From positions 6,386,001 through 6,450,000 of the forward strand of contig OX337228.1 of assembly GCA_946965045.2 (NCBI GenBank): a DNA stretch of 64,000 nucleotides. The letters are read 5' to 3'. Under the pieces are notes generated by a model. It was not told the origin of the DNA. It saw only the letters and a list, made by a program, of their open reading frames with translations, and searched no databases. Position numbers and translations under genes: made by a program. This DNA is from Epithemia pelagica (taxonomy: Eukaryota > Bacillariophyta > Bacillariophyceae > Surirellales > Surirellaceae). Below, piece after piece: positions 1 through 9,781 of this stretch. Numbering within the stretch: position 1 is the first letter of the stretch; each line of letters begins with the position of its first letter.

Positions 1-149
1 CAGTGATTACACCGAAGACACAACACCATCATCACTCCATCCGTTCCCACCACCATAGCGTTCCCACCACCATAGCGTTGCCATTGCGTTGTCATACCGT
101 TGTCATCACCAACAACAACAACAAGCCGAAAGCCACAGCGGCACAGAAA

Positions 150-219
150 GTAAGTGTTTCCCTCGCCGATGGATGTGATGACAACAGTAACTAACCTTTG
201 CTTTCTTCCATGTTTACAG
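150..219 (+). other. candidate GT-AG intron
   Basis: A GTAAGT donor at 150 and a TTTACAG acceptor ending at 219 enclose 70 bases, with a CTAAC branch-point-like motif at 191-195. The frame before it is His/Thr-rich and open from the window edge. Joined across the intron it reads only about 20 more codons to a TAA at 277-279, inside the hairpin repeat. It is either the end of an upstream gene cut by the window or a leader intron of the gene starting at 403. Confidence 0.4.
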
Positions 220-233
220 GAAAAGTGGAATGC

Positions 234-391
234 AGTAAGGCCGTTCCCAAAACGGACCCGAAACCAAATCGAAAAGTAAGGCCGTTCCCAAAACGGACCC
301 GAAACCAAATCGAACAGTAAGGCCGTTCCCAAAACGGACCCGAATTCATTTTTTCAGTAAGGCCGTTTTAACGGACCCGAAACCAAAGTCC
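234..391. repeat. four tandem ~41-bp units each carrying a short hairpin
   Basis: Units begin near 234, 275, 316 and 356 with AGTAAGGCCGTT. Each contains CCGTT, a short loop, then AACGG, followed by ACCCGAA. The fourth unit has a shortened loop (CCGTTTTAACGG), so the stem is kept while the loop changes. The array sits directly before the ORF at 403. Hairpins framed by GGCC and GGAC also lie near the other gene of this unit (2080-2174). Confidence 0.85.
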
Positions 392-402
392 GGCCATTAA
401 CC

Positions 403-1830
403 ATGGCCCGGGACCGTCGACCCAAGGCGCCTCCAAAGGCGGCCTCAACAACATCCACGGCAGCAACCGCTGCTGTGAAATCTGAATCTCGTCCCAAAAA
501 ACGGGAACAAGAGGACGATGACAACTTTTCGATCTCGACTCCTATCCCGAAAAAGAAATCCAGGACGAAAGCGCCTGTGGATTCGGAGGAGGAAGAGGAG
601 AACAAATTCGATGATGAAAACTCAGTCGTACCAATCGACAAACCTCCCAAAAAGAAGGGGGACTCCTCAAAAACGGCCGCCTTGAAAAAGGATGAGTCGG
701 ATGAAGAGGAAGACGACGACAAAGTCGAAGATGACTGTCCTATATTCGAGGACAAGACTCTCGCTTTGTCCAACTACCTCCCCCGCCATCGGACCAAAGT
801 CAATAATTTTATGAACGAAAACGTTACGGCTTCCGCGGCGATCGCATTGGCAAATGCCATTGACGAGAATGTATGGTTCCCGCTGGGTCAAACGACTCCT
901 GGCGCGGATCTATATGGGTTCAGCCTGATTGCTCAGGCCAACAAGGTGCCGTTGAAAGAAGACGAGACGCTAGCAATGGCTATGAACAACCGCATTACGT
1001 CGTTGATCAAGCCTTTGTACAACTTTCAGAAAATCGAAGAAGCCAAGTTTAACTTGAGCGATTACAGCATCCCCACTCCAGTGGTGGTTGTCTTCCCGAG
1101 CAAAGGCGATGCCAAATACAAAGGCTTTGCTGTTTGTGGATCATGGATCTACGTTGCCAAAGAGAAGTACACGATGGAAGCAACCCAGCAGAACTTTTTG
1201 AATCTGGGTTACATGGAAATCGTGAACGAGAAAGGCGATCGTGTTCGTCACAAACACAGCCGATCCAAATTGGAAGAGACGACAAGGCGCCTCGAACAGG
1301 CTGTCACGAGTCTAGAGAACAGTGTCTTGGACATCAACACTGCCCATTTGGAATCGAGCATCAAAACGGAAGACACCACTTGGCGCCTCGAAGAGGCTGT
1401 CGCTGGATTGGCGTTGAGTACGAGCTCGATCTTAGAGAAGCTTGAACAAGGGACAAACAAGCCCTCCGGTTCATCTGAAGCTACTCTTGCCGAGTCTCCC
1501 GACTCCAAGGGAAAGGTTGGACCTACTCCGGAACCAGAAGGACCGGAACAGACCGACGAGGATATGATTCCTACCATTCCTTCTCCAGCACCGGAAGCGG
1601 AAGCGAAACCGACCCCTCCCAAACCCACGGTTATCAACATCAGCCGAGGTGAAGTTGTTCTACAGAAGGGACAAATGCTCCGTGTCCGAAAGGGCGTCAG
1701 GCATTTTGCCATTGTCCCCAACAAGGACTATGTCACAAAACTCCTACAAAAAGAAGAACAACGACGCAGGGAAATGGCAAACGCCGCCCTCAACCCGAAT
1801 TCGCACCATGTCCATGCGTCTCGCCGTTGA
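403..1830 (+). CDS. unknown acidic, coiled-coil protein of a putative mobile element
   Basis: An intact 475-codon ORF; I do not recognise a family. Residues 1-125 are low complexity, alternating basic (KKKSR) and acidic (EEEEE, DEEEDDDK) stretches, as in nuclear proteins. Residues about 130-290 look globular (many F, Y, W and hydrophobics). Around 290-345 a heptad-like segment appears twice (TTRRLEQAV and TTWRLEEAV), suggesting a coiled coil and oligomerisation. The C-terminus is Pro/Glu-rich, then basic. It is preceded by a hairpin repeat array and converges on the transposase-like gene at 2162-5590. I infer that the two are partner genes of one element, for example a DNA-binding accessory protein, but this rests only on position. 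Confidence 0.55.
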   Translation: MARDRRPKAPPKAASTTSTAATAAVKSESRPKKREQEDDDNFSISTPIPKKKSRTKAPVDSEEEEENKFDDENSVVPIDKPPKKKGDSSKTAALKKDESDEEEDDDKVEDDCPIFEDKTLALSNYLPRHRTKVNNFMNENVTASAAIALANAIDENVWFPLGQTTPGADLYGFSLIAQANKVPLKEDETLAMAMNNRITSLIKPLYNFQKIEEAKFNLSDYSIPTPVVVVFPSKGDAKYKGFAVCGSWIYVAKEKYTMEATQQNFLNLGYMEIVNEKGDRVRHKHSRSKLEETTRRLEQAVTSLENSVLDINTAHLESSIKTEDTTWRLEEAVAGLALSTSSILEKLEQGTNKPSGSSEATLAESPDSKGKVGPTPEPEGPEQTDEDMIPTIPSPAPEAEAKPTPPKPTVINISRGEVVLQKGQMLRVRKGVRHFAIVPNKDYVTKLLQKEEQRRREMANAALNPNSHHVHASRR

Positions 1831-1853
1831 AGAACGACGAAAAACCCTATCCT

Positions 1854-1892
1854 ACTCCAATTTGTTATTGGAGTGGTATTTGTCATGCCACT
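1854..1892. repeat. two overlapping hairpins just after the upstream ORF
   Basis: ACTCCAA at 1854-1860 pairs with TTGGAGT at 1868-1874. AGTGG at 1872-1876 pairs with CCACT at 1888-1892. They lie 20-60 bases after the stop of the 403-1830 gene and could act in 3'-end formation or belong to the element's hairpin series. Confidence 0.5.
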
Positions 1893-2079
1893 CTACAAAT
1901 GGGGAAGAAGATACGAGTGGGGTAAACCTACTACTTGGAATTACTCTGTAAATCCTCGATACTAATATTGCTGTTTCAACACAGTCGATATCTCTGATAG
2001 GACTTGAAATTTTTCATGTGCTTATTATATTACTGACGATGGAAACTAAAGAAGACTCTGACGAAGGGTTGATTTAGAG

Positions 2080-2174
2080 GGGCCATGTAATCACATGGAC
2101 TCCGATGAAGAAGGCAGGGCCACGTTCTCGCGTGGACTCTGAACGAAGAAGGGCCATGTACTTACATGGACTCT
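2080..2174. repeat. three hairpins with changing stems in a constant frame
   Basis: Three short palindromes read GGGCC-stem-loop-stem-GGACTC. The stems are CCATGT/ACATGG (2083-2098), CCACG/CGTGG (2120-2135) and CCATGTA/TACATGG (2154-2169). Both sides of each stem change together while the outer GGGCC and GGACTC are kept. The last overlaps the 3' end of the 2162-5590 gene. The format resembles the array at 234-391, although the stem sequences differ. Confidence 0.75.
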
Positions 2175-5100
2175 TCCGAACTTTGGGTCCCATTGTTAAT
2201 TCTGCGATTGGGACAACCAAGAAGATGAGGTGGGCGTCCGTTCCGATTAGGGCGTCTCACCCATTCTAAAAAAGCTTGACAGCAAATCTGTTGTTGTGCC
2301 TTGGGGCGTTTGGTACGAGCGATGTCTCTCCACGACCACGACGACGCAGATGCCTGTGAGCAAATCTCAATGGGACTCTCTCGAGTGCCCGACATTTCAA
2401 TTGCTTTCCTGACACCCTCAGGAGGAGTATATTTTACCTTATAAGGATTGGTGATCTTGACCGATGAGGGAATACCCGAAGCATCGGAGACACGATGCTT
2501 GGAGGCCACAGACTTTTTCGCAGGCGTCTGTTTGAATGCTTGAGAAAAAATCGACGGTGCACTCAGGACATCGATACAAACGGGCTCTTCGAACGGATTG
2601 CCAATAGTATCCTGTGTTTTGGGTTCTTGTTGGGTTGGCACGATGGTTGCAATCTCTGCCGAAGTGTCCAATTCAATGCGATTGGTGCTGATCGTGTCCA
2701 CCTCGACACCATCACATTCCATAGAAGGTGGAAGTGAGCACGATAGCTGCGAAGGCGAGGCCGTTGGAGGAACGGACGCCCTACCCGATCGTACCTCGTG
2801 TGGCAACGGCGTTGGATTATGCCCACACGCCCGACAATAACAACGATCAGACAAAGGACTTGTCTCCACTTCGGCTTCTCTCTGTAGTTGCTCCGACAAG
2901 TACTGGGCGAAGAAACGCTCACCGTTGTCTTCGGGGAGAGGACGAGCATAGTCGAAGGGTGACACCGGATAACCAATGGATTCAGCCAATCCATTGGCGA
3001 AAGTCAAGTCACTATGATTGAAAAACTCGGGATGGTTCTTCCATCCTGAAGGAACATTGGGGCGAGAAACACTCGACTCCTCCGCCATACGGATCTTGTG
3101 ACGAATCTTGGTGTTGTAACGGGCAGTGCCCACCAGATTCAATGTATCACACAGATCCGCCCTCATTCCGCAATTAGCGAAGTGGGCCAACTGGTCGTGG
3201 TACTGCTCGACCTTGGACTCACATCGTAACGAGATATATTCGTTGCACTCGTGTTTTGTGGAAGGTGTTGGTTTGATTACACGATAAGTTTCGTGTAAAG
3301 GCAGGGCATCCTGGATGTGGACTGCGTTCTTCATCTGTTCGGTCACGGCGGTCTTCGTGTCGACAGTGAACAGCTTCTTACCAGTACTTGGATCAGTATC
3401 GCCCTTATACTGGTCCATCCACCTCTGCAAGTTATGAGCGATCACATCCGGAGGATGTATCTGCTTCATAAGGAACTTGGAGTACTTGCGGCGGAACTCC
3501 GGTCCCGACTGCATCTCCAATATTTCAGCAGGGGAAAGAGGACCAGACCGTCCCATTTGACCCGCCTTCAATGCCTTGAGCAAGGCATTGTACGAGTCCG
3601 GCTCGAAACCATACACGCATTCCAAGAGCTCATTAAGAGCCTTGTGGTAATGGCGATGTCCCTGGCGCATTGTTTTGATGATGCGCTGTTGGAAATGGTA
3701 GAGTCCAAGACGACCCTCCAAGGTATCTCCAAAGAGGAGTTTCCAGAACTCACACTTCTTTGGCCATGTATGGCTATACATGGAAACGGGGTTGAAACCC
3801 TTTCGACGGGCTAAACATTCAGCGGCATGAGCAAAAGACTTTGTCTTTGTGTCCTCGACACAAACGGCTGAGGCAATCTCTCCAGTCTCTGTCGCCGAAT
3901 CCCAAACGGCCTTGATCCCAAGGGATTTTTTATAATTCTTGGCGACCTCCATAGTATGATCCTGGGCGAACATACTGGAGGTCGTGACGGATTGTATCTC
4001 CCTGATACAACGATCTTTGTCCGAAACGCCATAGTTGTTGGCCGTGGAAGTCGAAGCACGGTCAAATAAATCACGGAGCGAATCTCCTGATGGTGGGAAG
4101 GTGGGGAGATATTCGCCCGCTAACTCCGGATACAAAGGGACGCCCAAAGGGGCGTCACTAACACCAATGAGACTCTTCCATTCCGACAGATATTCTGTGA
4201 ATCGCCGGAGATGAGTGTTGGTGATGCCAGCATAAATGGAGCGCGACAATTTGTCGGCGTTACCATATGTCAGCATGTTCTCTTCGAGTACATGACTGCA
4301 TGCCCGGTCAAGATGGAACATCATGCCATTGTCGGCGAACTTCGGTTCGACCGGATAAGCCGACCGAACATGAATCGGAAGGGTCATGAGAACTTTGGCA
4401 GAGTTCCCATCATATCGCATTGGGCATTTTGAACATTTGTACGACATAACAATGGCCCAGTCGGGGGGACCATTGACGTTAAAAATGGGAAACAACTTCT
4501 TATTCTTTGAGAAGTTGCTGCGGTCTCGGCGCAATGTCCCATTATCGCAATCTGGACAGGGGATGACAATGCCAGGGAATTGGTCTTCCCAGCAAACATT
4601 GTAAATCCTCTGACCCTCAATCGAATGATAATGAGGGTCAATTGGCTGTCCATAACGGACGACCGGAATCTGGAATTCCAGTGTCTGTGGTGTGAACCAA
4701 TTCTGTTCCTTGTGGTTCAATAAATGGCGGGTAACTGCCATTATTGGTAGGGGAACCCCATTCTTCTTCTCGGTTGAGGAAGAGACAAAGTCCGGGTCGG
4801 CCATTGCATCTCGCACTGCGTCGTGAAGATTTGTATGGTTGGTTCTCTGAGGAGCCACCATTTGCTGGGCGTACTCACGTACGCTCGGTTCTGCGGTCGA
4901 TATGTTAAAAAAAGTCCCCGTGAAGGGCTTTTCGTTCGTAGCGGCAAGTTTCTTGTCGTTCTCTTCGGATTTCACGGTGGTTTTGTTCTTATGCCCCTTC
5001 GTCTTTCGATTGTGGGGGCAAAGAACATGGTGTCCTCGATGCGGCTGTTTTAGCCCATTGAGTTTGGTGTAGCACATGATGCAGTCCTTCGAAGGGTCGA

Positions 5101-5590
5101 AGGCCTTTGCATCACAGTCGAGCGCATTGTCAGAGACTTTGCCAGTCATCTTCTTCTGCCCCTTACTCTGGTAGCACCGGTATTGGTACTCTTGCTTTCG
5201 TTTGATAGCAGTGGTGGCTTTTTGGCGCATCTGGCTTTGGATGCCCATTTCACCGTCTTCTGCTTCGTCCGTTGGGTTCATTCGGTCCTGTGCTCTCGCT
5301 GCTGCGTTAGCGTCAACGTAGCAGCAGAAGAAGAAAGGATCCAGAGTCGACTTGATGCCGCCCTTCGTCCGTTGGGTCGTCTCCGGAGAGACGCCCTTTT
5401 GGCCAGTAAAGCCCATATTAGAATCCTCTTTGTCCATCCCTCTTGGTTTTGTTTTTGTTTTTAGAATTATGAGAGTAGTCGTGCGTTGTGCGTTTTTTAG
5501 AGAGCTGAGGAGGGAATTTTTCGTGTTGGCATTTTCTGGTGAACTCGGTGGGGAATCGGCATGTTCCGAATTCCTTCCGACCGGGACCAC
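2162..5590 (-). CDS. putative transposase with zinc clusters (DUF6729-like)
   Basis: A single 1142-codon ORF. The N-terminal third has a Cys/His cluster (CIMC, then HHVLCPH). Around residues 340-400 a CPDCDNG...CSKCP cluster is followed by a long conserved-looking helical block; the arrangement recalls the DUF6729 region of fungal and algal transposases, from memory and not searched. A central region (about 560-720) contains AVWDSATETGE, YSHTWPKKCEFW, GRLGLYHFQQRI and an ECVYGFE block, resembling an RNase-H-fold DDE core. The position where related proteins, as I recall them, have YTDTWP reads YSHTWP, so a catalytic Asp may be lost. A last Cys cluster (CYCRAC) is near residue 970. The gene is intact, convergent with the 403-1830 ORF, and bordered by hairpin repeats. 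Other possibility: a domesticated transposase. Confidence 0.6.
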   Translation of the reverse strand: MVPVGRNSEHADSPPSSPENANTKNSLLSSLKNAQRTTTLIILKTKTKPRGMDKEDSNMGFTGQKGVSPETTQRTKGGIKSTLDPFFFCCYVDANAAARAQDRMNPTDEAEDGEMGIQSQMRQKATTAIKRKQEYQYRCYQSKGQKKMTGKVSDNALDCDAKAFDPSKDCIMCYTKLNGLKQPHRGHHVLCPHNRKTKGHKNKTTVKSEENDKKLAATNEKPFTGTFFNISTAEPSVREYAQQMVAPQRTNHTNLHDAVRDAMADPDFVSSSTEKKNGVPLPIMAVTRHLLNHKEQNWFTPQTLEFQIPVVRYGQPIDPHYHSIEGQRIYNVCWEDQFPGIVIPCPDCDNGTLRRDRSNFSKNKKLFPIFNVNGPPDWAIVMSYKCSKCPMRYDGNSAKVLMTLPIHVRSAYPVEPKFADNGMMFHLDRACSHVLEENMLTYGNADKLSRSIYAGITNTHLRRFTEYLSEWKSLIGVSDAPLGVPLYPELAGEYLPTFPPSGDSLRDLFDRASTSTANNYGVSDKDRCIREIQSVTTSSMFAQDHTMEVAKNYKKSLGIKAVWDSATETGEIASAVCVEDTKTKSFAHAAECLARRKGFNPVSMYSHTWPKKCEFWKLLFGDTLEGRLGLYHFQQRIIKTMRQGHRHYHKALNELLECVYGFEPDSYNALLKALKAGQMGRSGPLSPAEILEMQSGPEFRRKYSKFLMKQIHPPDVIAHNLQRWMDQYKGDTDPSTGKKLFTVDTKTAVTEQMKNAVHIQDALPLHETYRVIKPTPSTKHECNEYISLRCESKVEQYHDQLAHFANCGMRADLCDTLNLVGTARYNTKIRHKIRMAEESSVSRPNVPSGWKNHPEFFNHSDLTFANGLAESIGYPVSPFDYARPLPEDNGERFFAQYLSEQLQREAEVETSPLSDRCYCRACGHNPTPLPHEVRSGRASVPPTASPSQLSCSLPPSMECDGVEVDTISTNRIELDTSAEIATIVPTQQEPKTQDTIGNPFEEPVCIDVLSAPSIFSQAFKQTPAKKSVASKHRVSDASGIPSSVKITNPYKVKYTPPEGVRKAIEMSGTRESPIEICSQASASSWSWRDIARTKRPKAQQQICCQAFLEWVRRPNRNGRPPHLLGCPNRRINNGTQSSEESM

Positions 5591-8206
5591 CGACTTTGAA
5601 ATATTGAATAGTGTTACTTAGATGTTTTTTATAGCTAATTGGATCGCAATTGGATTTTTTTAGACTAATTATTAGTGTTGATCCGACAGTTGGTTGACAG
5701 TTGGAGGATAGTGATAGGGGGGAAAAGGCACCAATCAGATCGCTGCCTGAGGAAACTGCACCCCTCCCCCCTAATGACATGAGAGAGGAGAGAGGATGAG
5801 GACAAAAAAGGACAATGGGTAATGGGTAGGTTGGACCCGCGAGCTCAAATCGATGCGGTTAGGTTACCAGCGCATCCTAGCCTCTGCGGTTCCATATATC
5901 CTCGTGTTCCGCAGTTCCGCACGACTATAGGATTTTATGTACTCTGCACAAATATGACGTACGGGCGGTCAGACCTAGATAGCACCAAATCGGCGCACCC
6001 CGGCATTACTGTGCGTAGGTGCGGGTAGTGCGGGTCGGATCAGCCAGTCTCGTTCGTTGCGGTGCCTGGGATCAGCACCACGGATCCGCGAATCCGATCC
6101 GCAGCACCGCGGTGCGGGTCCAACCTCTACTGGGAATAATGGGTAATGGGCAATGGGTACCTCGTATTTCAAGCCTTCATTCTAATCCCCAGCGAGGAGA
6201 GTAGTCCAAGGGGAATTCCAGAATTCACCATCAAATTTCCACCTTCGCTTGGGCGTAGTCTTCATTTTTCAGTCTCGCCTTTGGTCCTGGATTGCATGAC
6301 GCCTACATATAGTAGTGTACGAATACTCGTACTAGTATGTCTATGTTGTATAATTATTAAAAATAGTTTGTTGTAGGAGTACATTGTAGCACTGATGAGT
6401 AGTACTTGTACTCTTAGTAACTGGTACTCGTAGCTAGTGCCTCGTCTCGGGTTGTGCCCATTTCGGCCTAGAAACACCCTTTGGGCACATAGTTTCAACT
6501 AGATAGAACATGATCAAAATTAGGCCTACGGCAACGTGTGGATGCTCAAAGTTCTTCTCCAAGACATCCTCTATCAACATTTTATATTCCATTGCACCCA
6601 TATATGACATATCTAGGTCATATGAGTGCCTCCATAGCACCTCCTTTGGGGGGTTGTACTCGGTTTTTGGCTAGGCGCTCATATGACCTAGATATGTCAT
6701 ATATGGGTGCAATGGGGTATCAAATGTTGATAGAGGATGTCTTGGAGAAGAACTTTGAGCATCCACACGTTGCCGTAGGCCTAATATTGATCATGTTCTA
6801 TCTAGTTGAAACTATGTGCCCAAAGGGTGTTTCTAGGCCGAAATGGGCACAACCCGAGACGAGGCACTAGCTCTACCAGGGACGCAGCTACGAGTACCGA
6901 GTACCCAGTAGTTGCAAGGCCGAAATTCAACGCGAGAGGACCAACCAGAATCCGACACTCCATGCATGACTACCACCAGTGAGACTCCCAACGCGATTTC
7001 ATTCTGCTCAATCCTCTTGGACTTCGACATACATTGACGTTGGACATACCAGACACCAAATACCAGGGTCCCAATTCCCAATAATTCTCAAGCTTCAATT
7101 CCCAAGTCCCCAAGTCCCAGGTCCCAAACTACTGGCACTCGTTACTCGTAAGAGTAGCTCGTACTCGTAGTGGTAGTCTCTAAGAACTCTATTTCTCTAT
7201 TTTGTACTGTGTAGTTCTTGCTCTTGCTCGCAAATACGAGTATCACTTTCACCCCCTGCCCACTGGGACCTGCCCTCAATTACCATCAACGATCACCTCC
7301 ATCCCCCATTCAATCATCAAAGTCACTGCAAGACTGCAAGTAACTTTGGGACTTGGGACTTGGGACCCATCAAAATCATCCTCAATCCCCCAATGCCCAT
7401 CCCCCAATCACAACGCCCATCCCCCATCCCCCAACCCCAATCACAAATCACAACGCCCTACCCATACCTCGTATTGTACATGTACTCGTAAGAGTACTCG
7501 TGCGAGTACTGTGTCTCACTGAAAATATAGCCTCGGCGGAAACACAAACACCAACTAGCCGCTAGCTCAGCTCTACCTAAACTCTACGCCCGACGATGTA
7601 TCTTTCGTATCTTGGTTCCTTGAGTAGCAGTTCGTAGTTCGTAGTTCGTACGACTACGAGTACAAAGTCTTTCTATCGTATTTAATCCTTGTTGGCTCTC
7701 TTCTGTTATGTTTTGGCAATTGGCAATTGGTTTCTGTCAATACAAAATTTTACCTTTGTCGATAACAAAACATAGAAGTCATCGGGAGATTCTGAGGTCA
7801 CCTACCAAACGCCTGATTGTATATTTAAAAGTTATGAAAGCTGGTTGGGTGATCTGGGAAAGCTCAAAGAGAAAAGGACTGCCTCCGTCATTGGTCATTC
7901 GTCACGAATCACGAAGGGGCCAAAAGCTCCTCCAGTTTGTCATTGTCATTGGGAATTGGGACTACTCCTTCCGGCGTGTTCCACATTGCAATCTATTTTT
8001 GTTCTGCTTTTTGATGTTGATCGCATTAGTCATAAACTGCTCCTTTCAAATATATTCTATCTGTTTGTCATCTTGGTTTTTCGCTTGAGTTGGAATCTGT
8101 TTCCCAAGTCCGCTAGTTATTCCTCAAGCGCAACGTCTTTTGAGATCTGATATACACCGGGCTTTTACGCCTTACCTTATCCAGAAGCATCAAAACCAAA
8201 TCCGTC
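5591..8206. other. 2.6-kb gene-free, repeat-rich stretch
   Basis: No ORF here looks like a gene. Apart from the foldback at 6432-6872, the sequence holds many copies of TACTCGTA and AGTACTCGT (around 6300-6430, 6890-6915, 7135-7170, 7485-7515, 7630-7660). It also has runs built on CCCAATTCCCAA and CCCATCCCCCAATC (about 7070-7130 and 7380-7460), and GC-rich direct repeats of GTGCGGGT near 6020-6120. The last part should contain the promoter of the silicon transporter, but no recognised motif was found. Confidence 0.6.
6432..6872. mobile_element. foldback element: 200-bp inverted repeat with 41-base spacer
   Basis: The left arm 6432-6631 and right arm 6673-6872 are reverse complements over 200 bases with about five mismatches by eye, separated by 6632-6672. 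The outer ends are AGCTAGTGCC and GGCACTAGCT. Homology resumes beyond a roughly 18-base interruption on the right (AGCTACGAGTACC against GGTACTCGTAGCT on the left). Each arm carries the same reading frame of about 60 codons running outward (MLIEDVLEKNFEHP and on to KWAQPETRH), differing at only a few residues. No transposase is nearby. It fits a foldback/MITE-type element or a head-to-head duplicated fragment of a gene I do not recognise. A transcript through it would form a long double-stranded hairpin. Confidence 0.85.
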
Positions 8207-9781
8207 ATGTTTGACTCACCGCTCAACACGATCAAGAGAGTAGTATCCGCGGGCTTGTTAGTCTTTTCCATTGTGGTCATCTCCGTCACCATCTTTGATG
8301 AACAAACTCGATTGTCTGAAGAACTGGGCTCTGCTGTTGCCTTCGTCGCCATGTGGCTTGCCCTGGTTTGGTTGGCCCGGGTCGAAGGAGGTCAGGCTTG
8401 CATGGTCGGTTTGCCTCCTGTCGATCCAAGTCTCTACAAAGAATCTCATCGCATCTCGCACCAGGTTTGTGCCATTGGACACAAGGGAGATAACTTGGAG
8501 CGCTACCTGATGGGACGTCAGTTTATGGTGTTGGTGTTGGTCTTTGTCATCAACATGGCCGCATCTCCGGTCGAAGATACCAAGGAACGTCGTACTGTGG
8601 TAGGCCAATTCTTTATGGAATTTGGATTGGCTCTGATTTTGTTGACGGCAATGGTTGGTCAGCTTTTCACCCAAGTAACTGCCTCGTACTGCATGTTGGA
8701 TTACACGAACAGTCACTTCATGACATTCACAGTTTATGTTGCGCTGGCTATTGAAGCTTCCGGTATTTTGCATGCGTCTTACCTCGTGCAGTACGCGGCG
8801 GCCTTTCTCTCTGGCCGCCCCGTTGAAACCAACGAGGCTCCGAGAAACCTCACGCAAAATATCTTCTTTTGGGGCCGAGTCCTCCTCTCCTGCGGTCTGC
8901 TAACGATGGCTTTCGCTGTCACCATGTCTGCCCTCTTTGAAGGAAAGACCACAATCTGGGGTGGTTTGCCTTCGACTGCAGGAGTCGTTCTGTTCTTTGT
9001 ATTGATGTCCATTGTGGGTATGCTGGAAGGTATGCAAATTGCCTTTTTTGCTGTCACCAAGTTAACCGAAGAAGAGCGAAATCAAAATCGATGGTCGCAC
9101 TGGGTTTGTGATATTTTGTTTGGGAGTGATGGCCGTGGTCTGGCTGGTTTCATGATTGGTCGTCAGTTGTGTGTAGCTTCCTGCTTCTTTGGGATTGCTC
9201 GTATCACGACAATCTCTCTAGATGATGGTGAAGACAATGTGTTAGGGGTTTCCGACGGTGTCCAGAGTTTCTTTGAGACTGGTCTCTTGGGTGCCATTAT
9301 CACCACCACTGTTGGATCGCTGGCTTGGCAACTGATTGCTTCCGCCTTTCCTATCGCCTTCTTGGGAAACCCCGTCACGTACACGCTACTCCGCATCTGT
9401 TTGATCTTGGAATCGACTGGTATTTGTGCGTTTTCCTGGGTCTTGTCGGAACTTCAACAAGAATTTATGGACTTCCATGAAGATGAGTACTACATTGGAA
9501 CAGCAGAGCAACGTGCCGCCAAGGGTAAAGCGGATAAATCGAAGGCCGGTCTATTGACCGCGAATAAGGTTCTGCCCAGTCGTGAGAAGAAAAAGTATGA
9601 AGGCATTTCAACTGAAGATCTGCTGGAACACATCGAAAGCTTGAAGGCCCAAGTCGACAAAGCCAAGACCAAGGAAGAACGTGAGGCTATGGAACGTGAA
9701 CTGACTGTCATGGAAATGGTTTTACGGGAACAGAAGCAGAAGCAAACGGAAGGCGTCGGAAAGGGAGGCGACCAAGTTTAA
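8207..9781 (+). CDS. SIT: silicic-acid (silicon) transporter, SIT family
   Basis: This protein takes up silicic acid, Na+-coupled in characterised diatoms, at the plasma membrane for frustule building. The 524-aa product has about ten hydrophobic membrane segments in two pseudo-repeats. The first carries EGGQ (60-63) and GRQ (103-105); the second carries EGMQ (274-277) and GRQ (318-320). These paired EGxQ/GRQ motifs define SITs. The CMLD motif is at 162-165, and HKGDNLERYLMGRQ is also characteristic. After the last membrane segment (about 425) comes a charged tail of about 90 residues with a predicted coiled coil (STEDLLEHIESLKAQVDKA), as in other diatom SITs. Length and motifs are normal and no intron is needed. 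Start: the first ATG of the ORF, directly before the conserved N-terminal helix. Which SIT clade it belongs to needs a tree. Confidence 0.96.
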   Translation: MFDSPLNTIKRVVSAGLLVFSIVVISVTIFDEQTRLSEELGSAVAFVAMWLALVWLARVEGGQACMVGLPPVDPSLYKESHRISHQVCAIGHKGDNLERYLMGRQFMVLVLVFVINMAASPVEDTKERRTVVGQFFMEFGLALILLTAMVGQLFTQVTASYCMLDYTNSHFMTFTVYVALAIEASGILHASYLVQYAAAFLSGRPVETNEAPRNLTQNIFFWGRVLLSCGLLTMAFAVTMSALFEGKTTIWGGLPSTAGVVLFFVLMSIVGMLEGMQIAFFAVTKLTEEERNQNRWSHWVCDILFGSDGRGLAGFMIGRQLCVASCFFGIARITTISLDDGEDNVLGVSDGVQSFFETGLLGAIITTTVGSLAWQLIASAFPIAFLGNPVTYTLLRICLILESTGICAFSWVLSELQQEFMDFHEDEYYIGTAEQRAAKGKADKSKAGLLTANKVLPSREKKKYEGISTEDLLEHIESLKAQVDKAKTKEEREAMERELTVMEMVLREQKQKQTEGVGKGGDQV

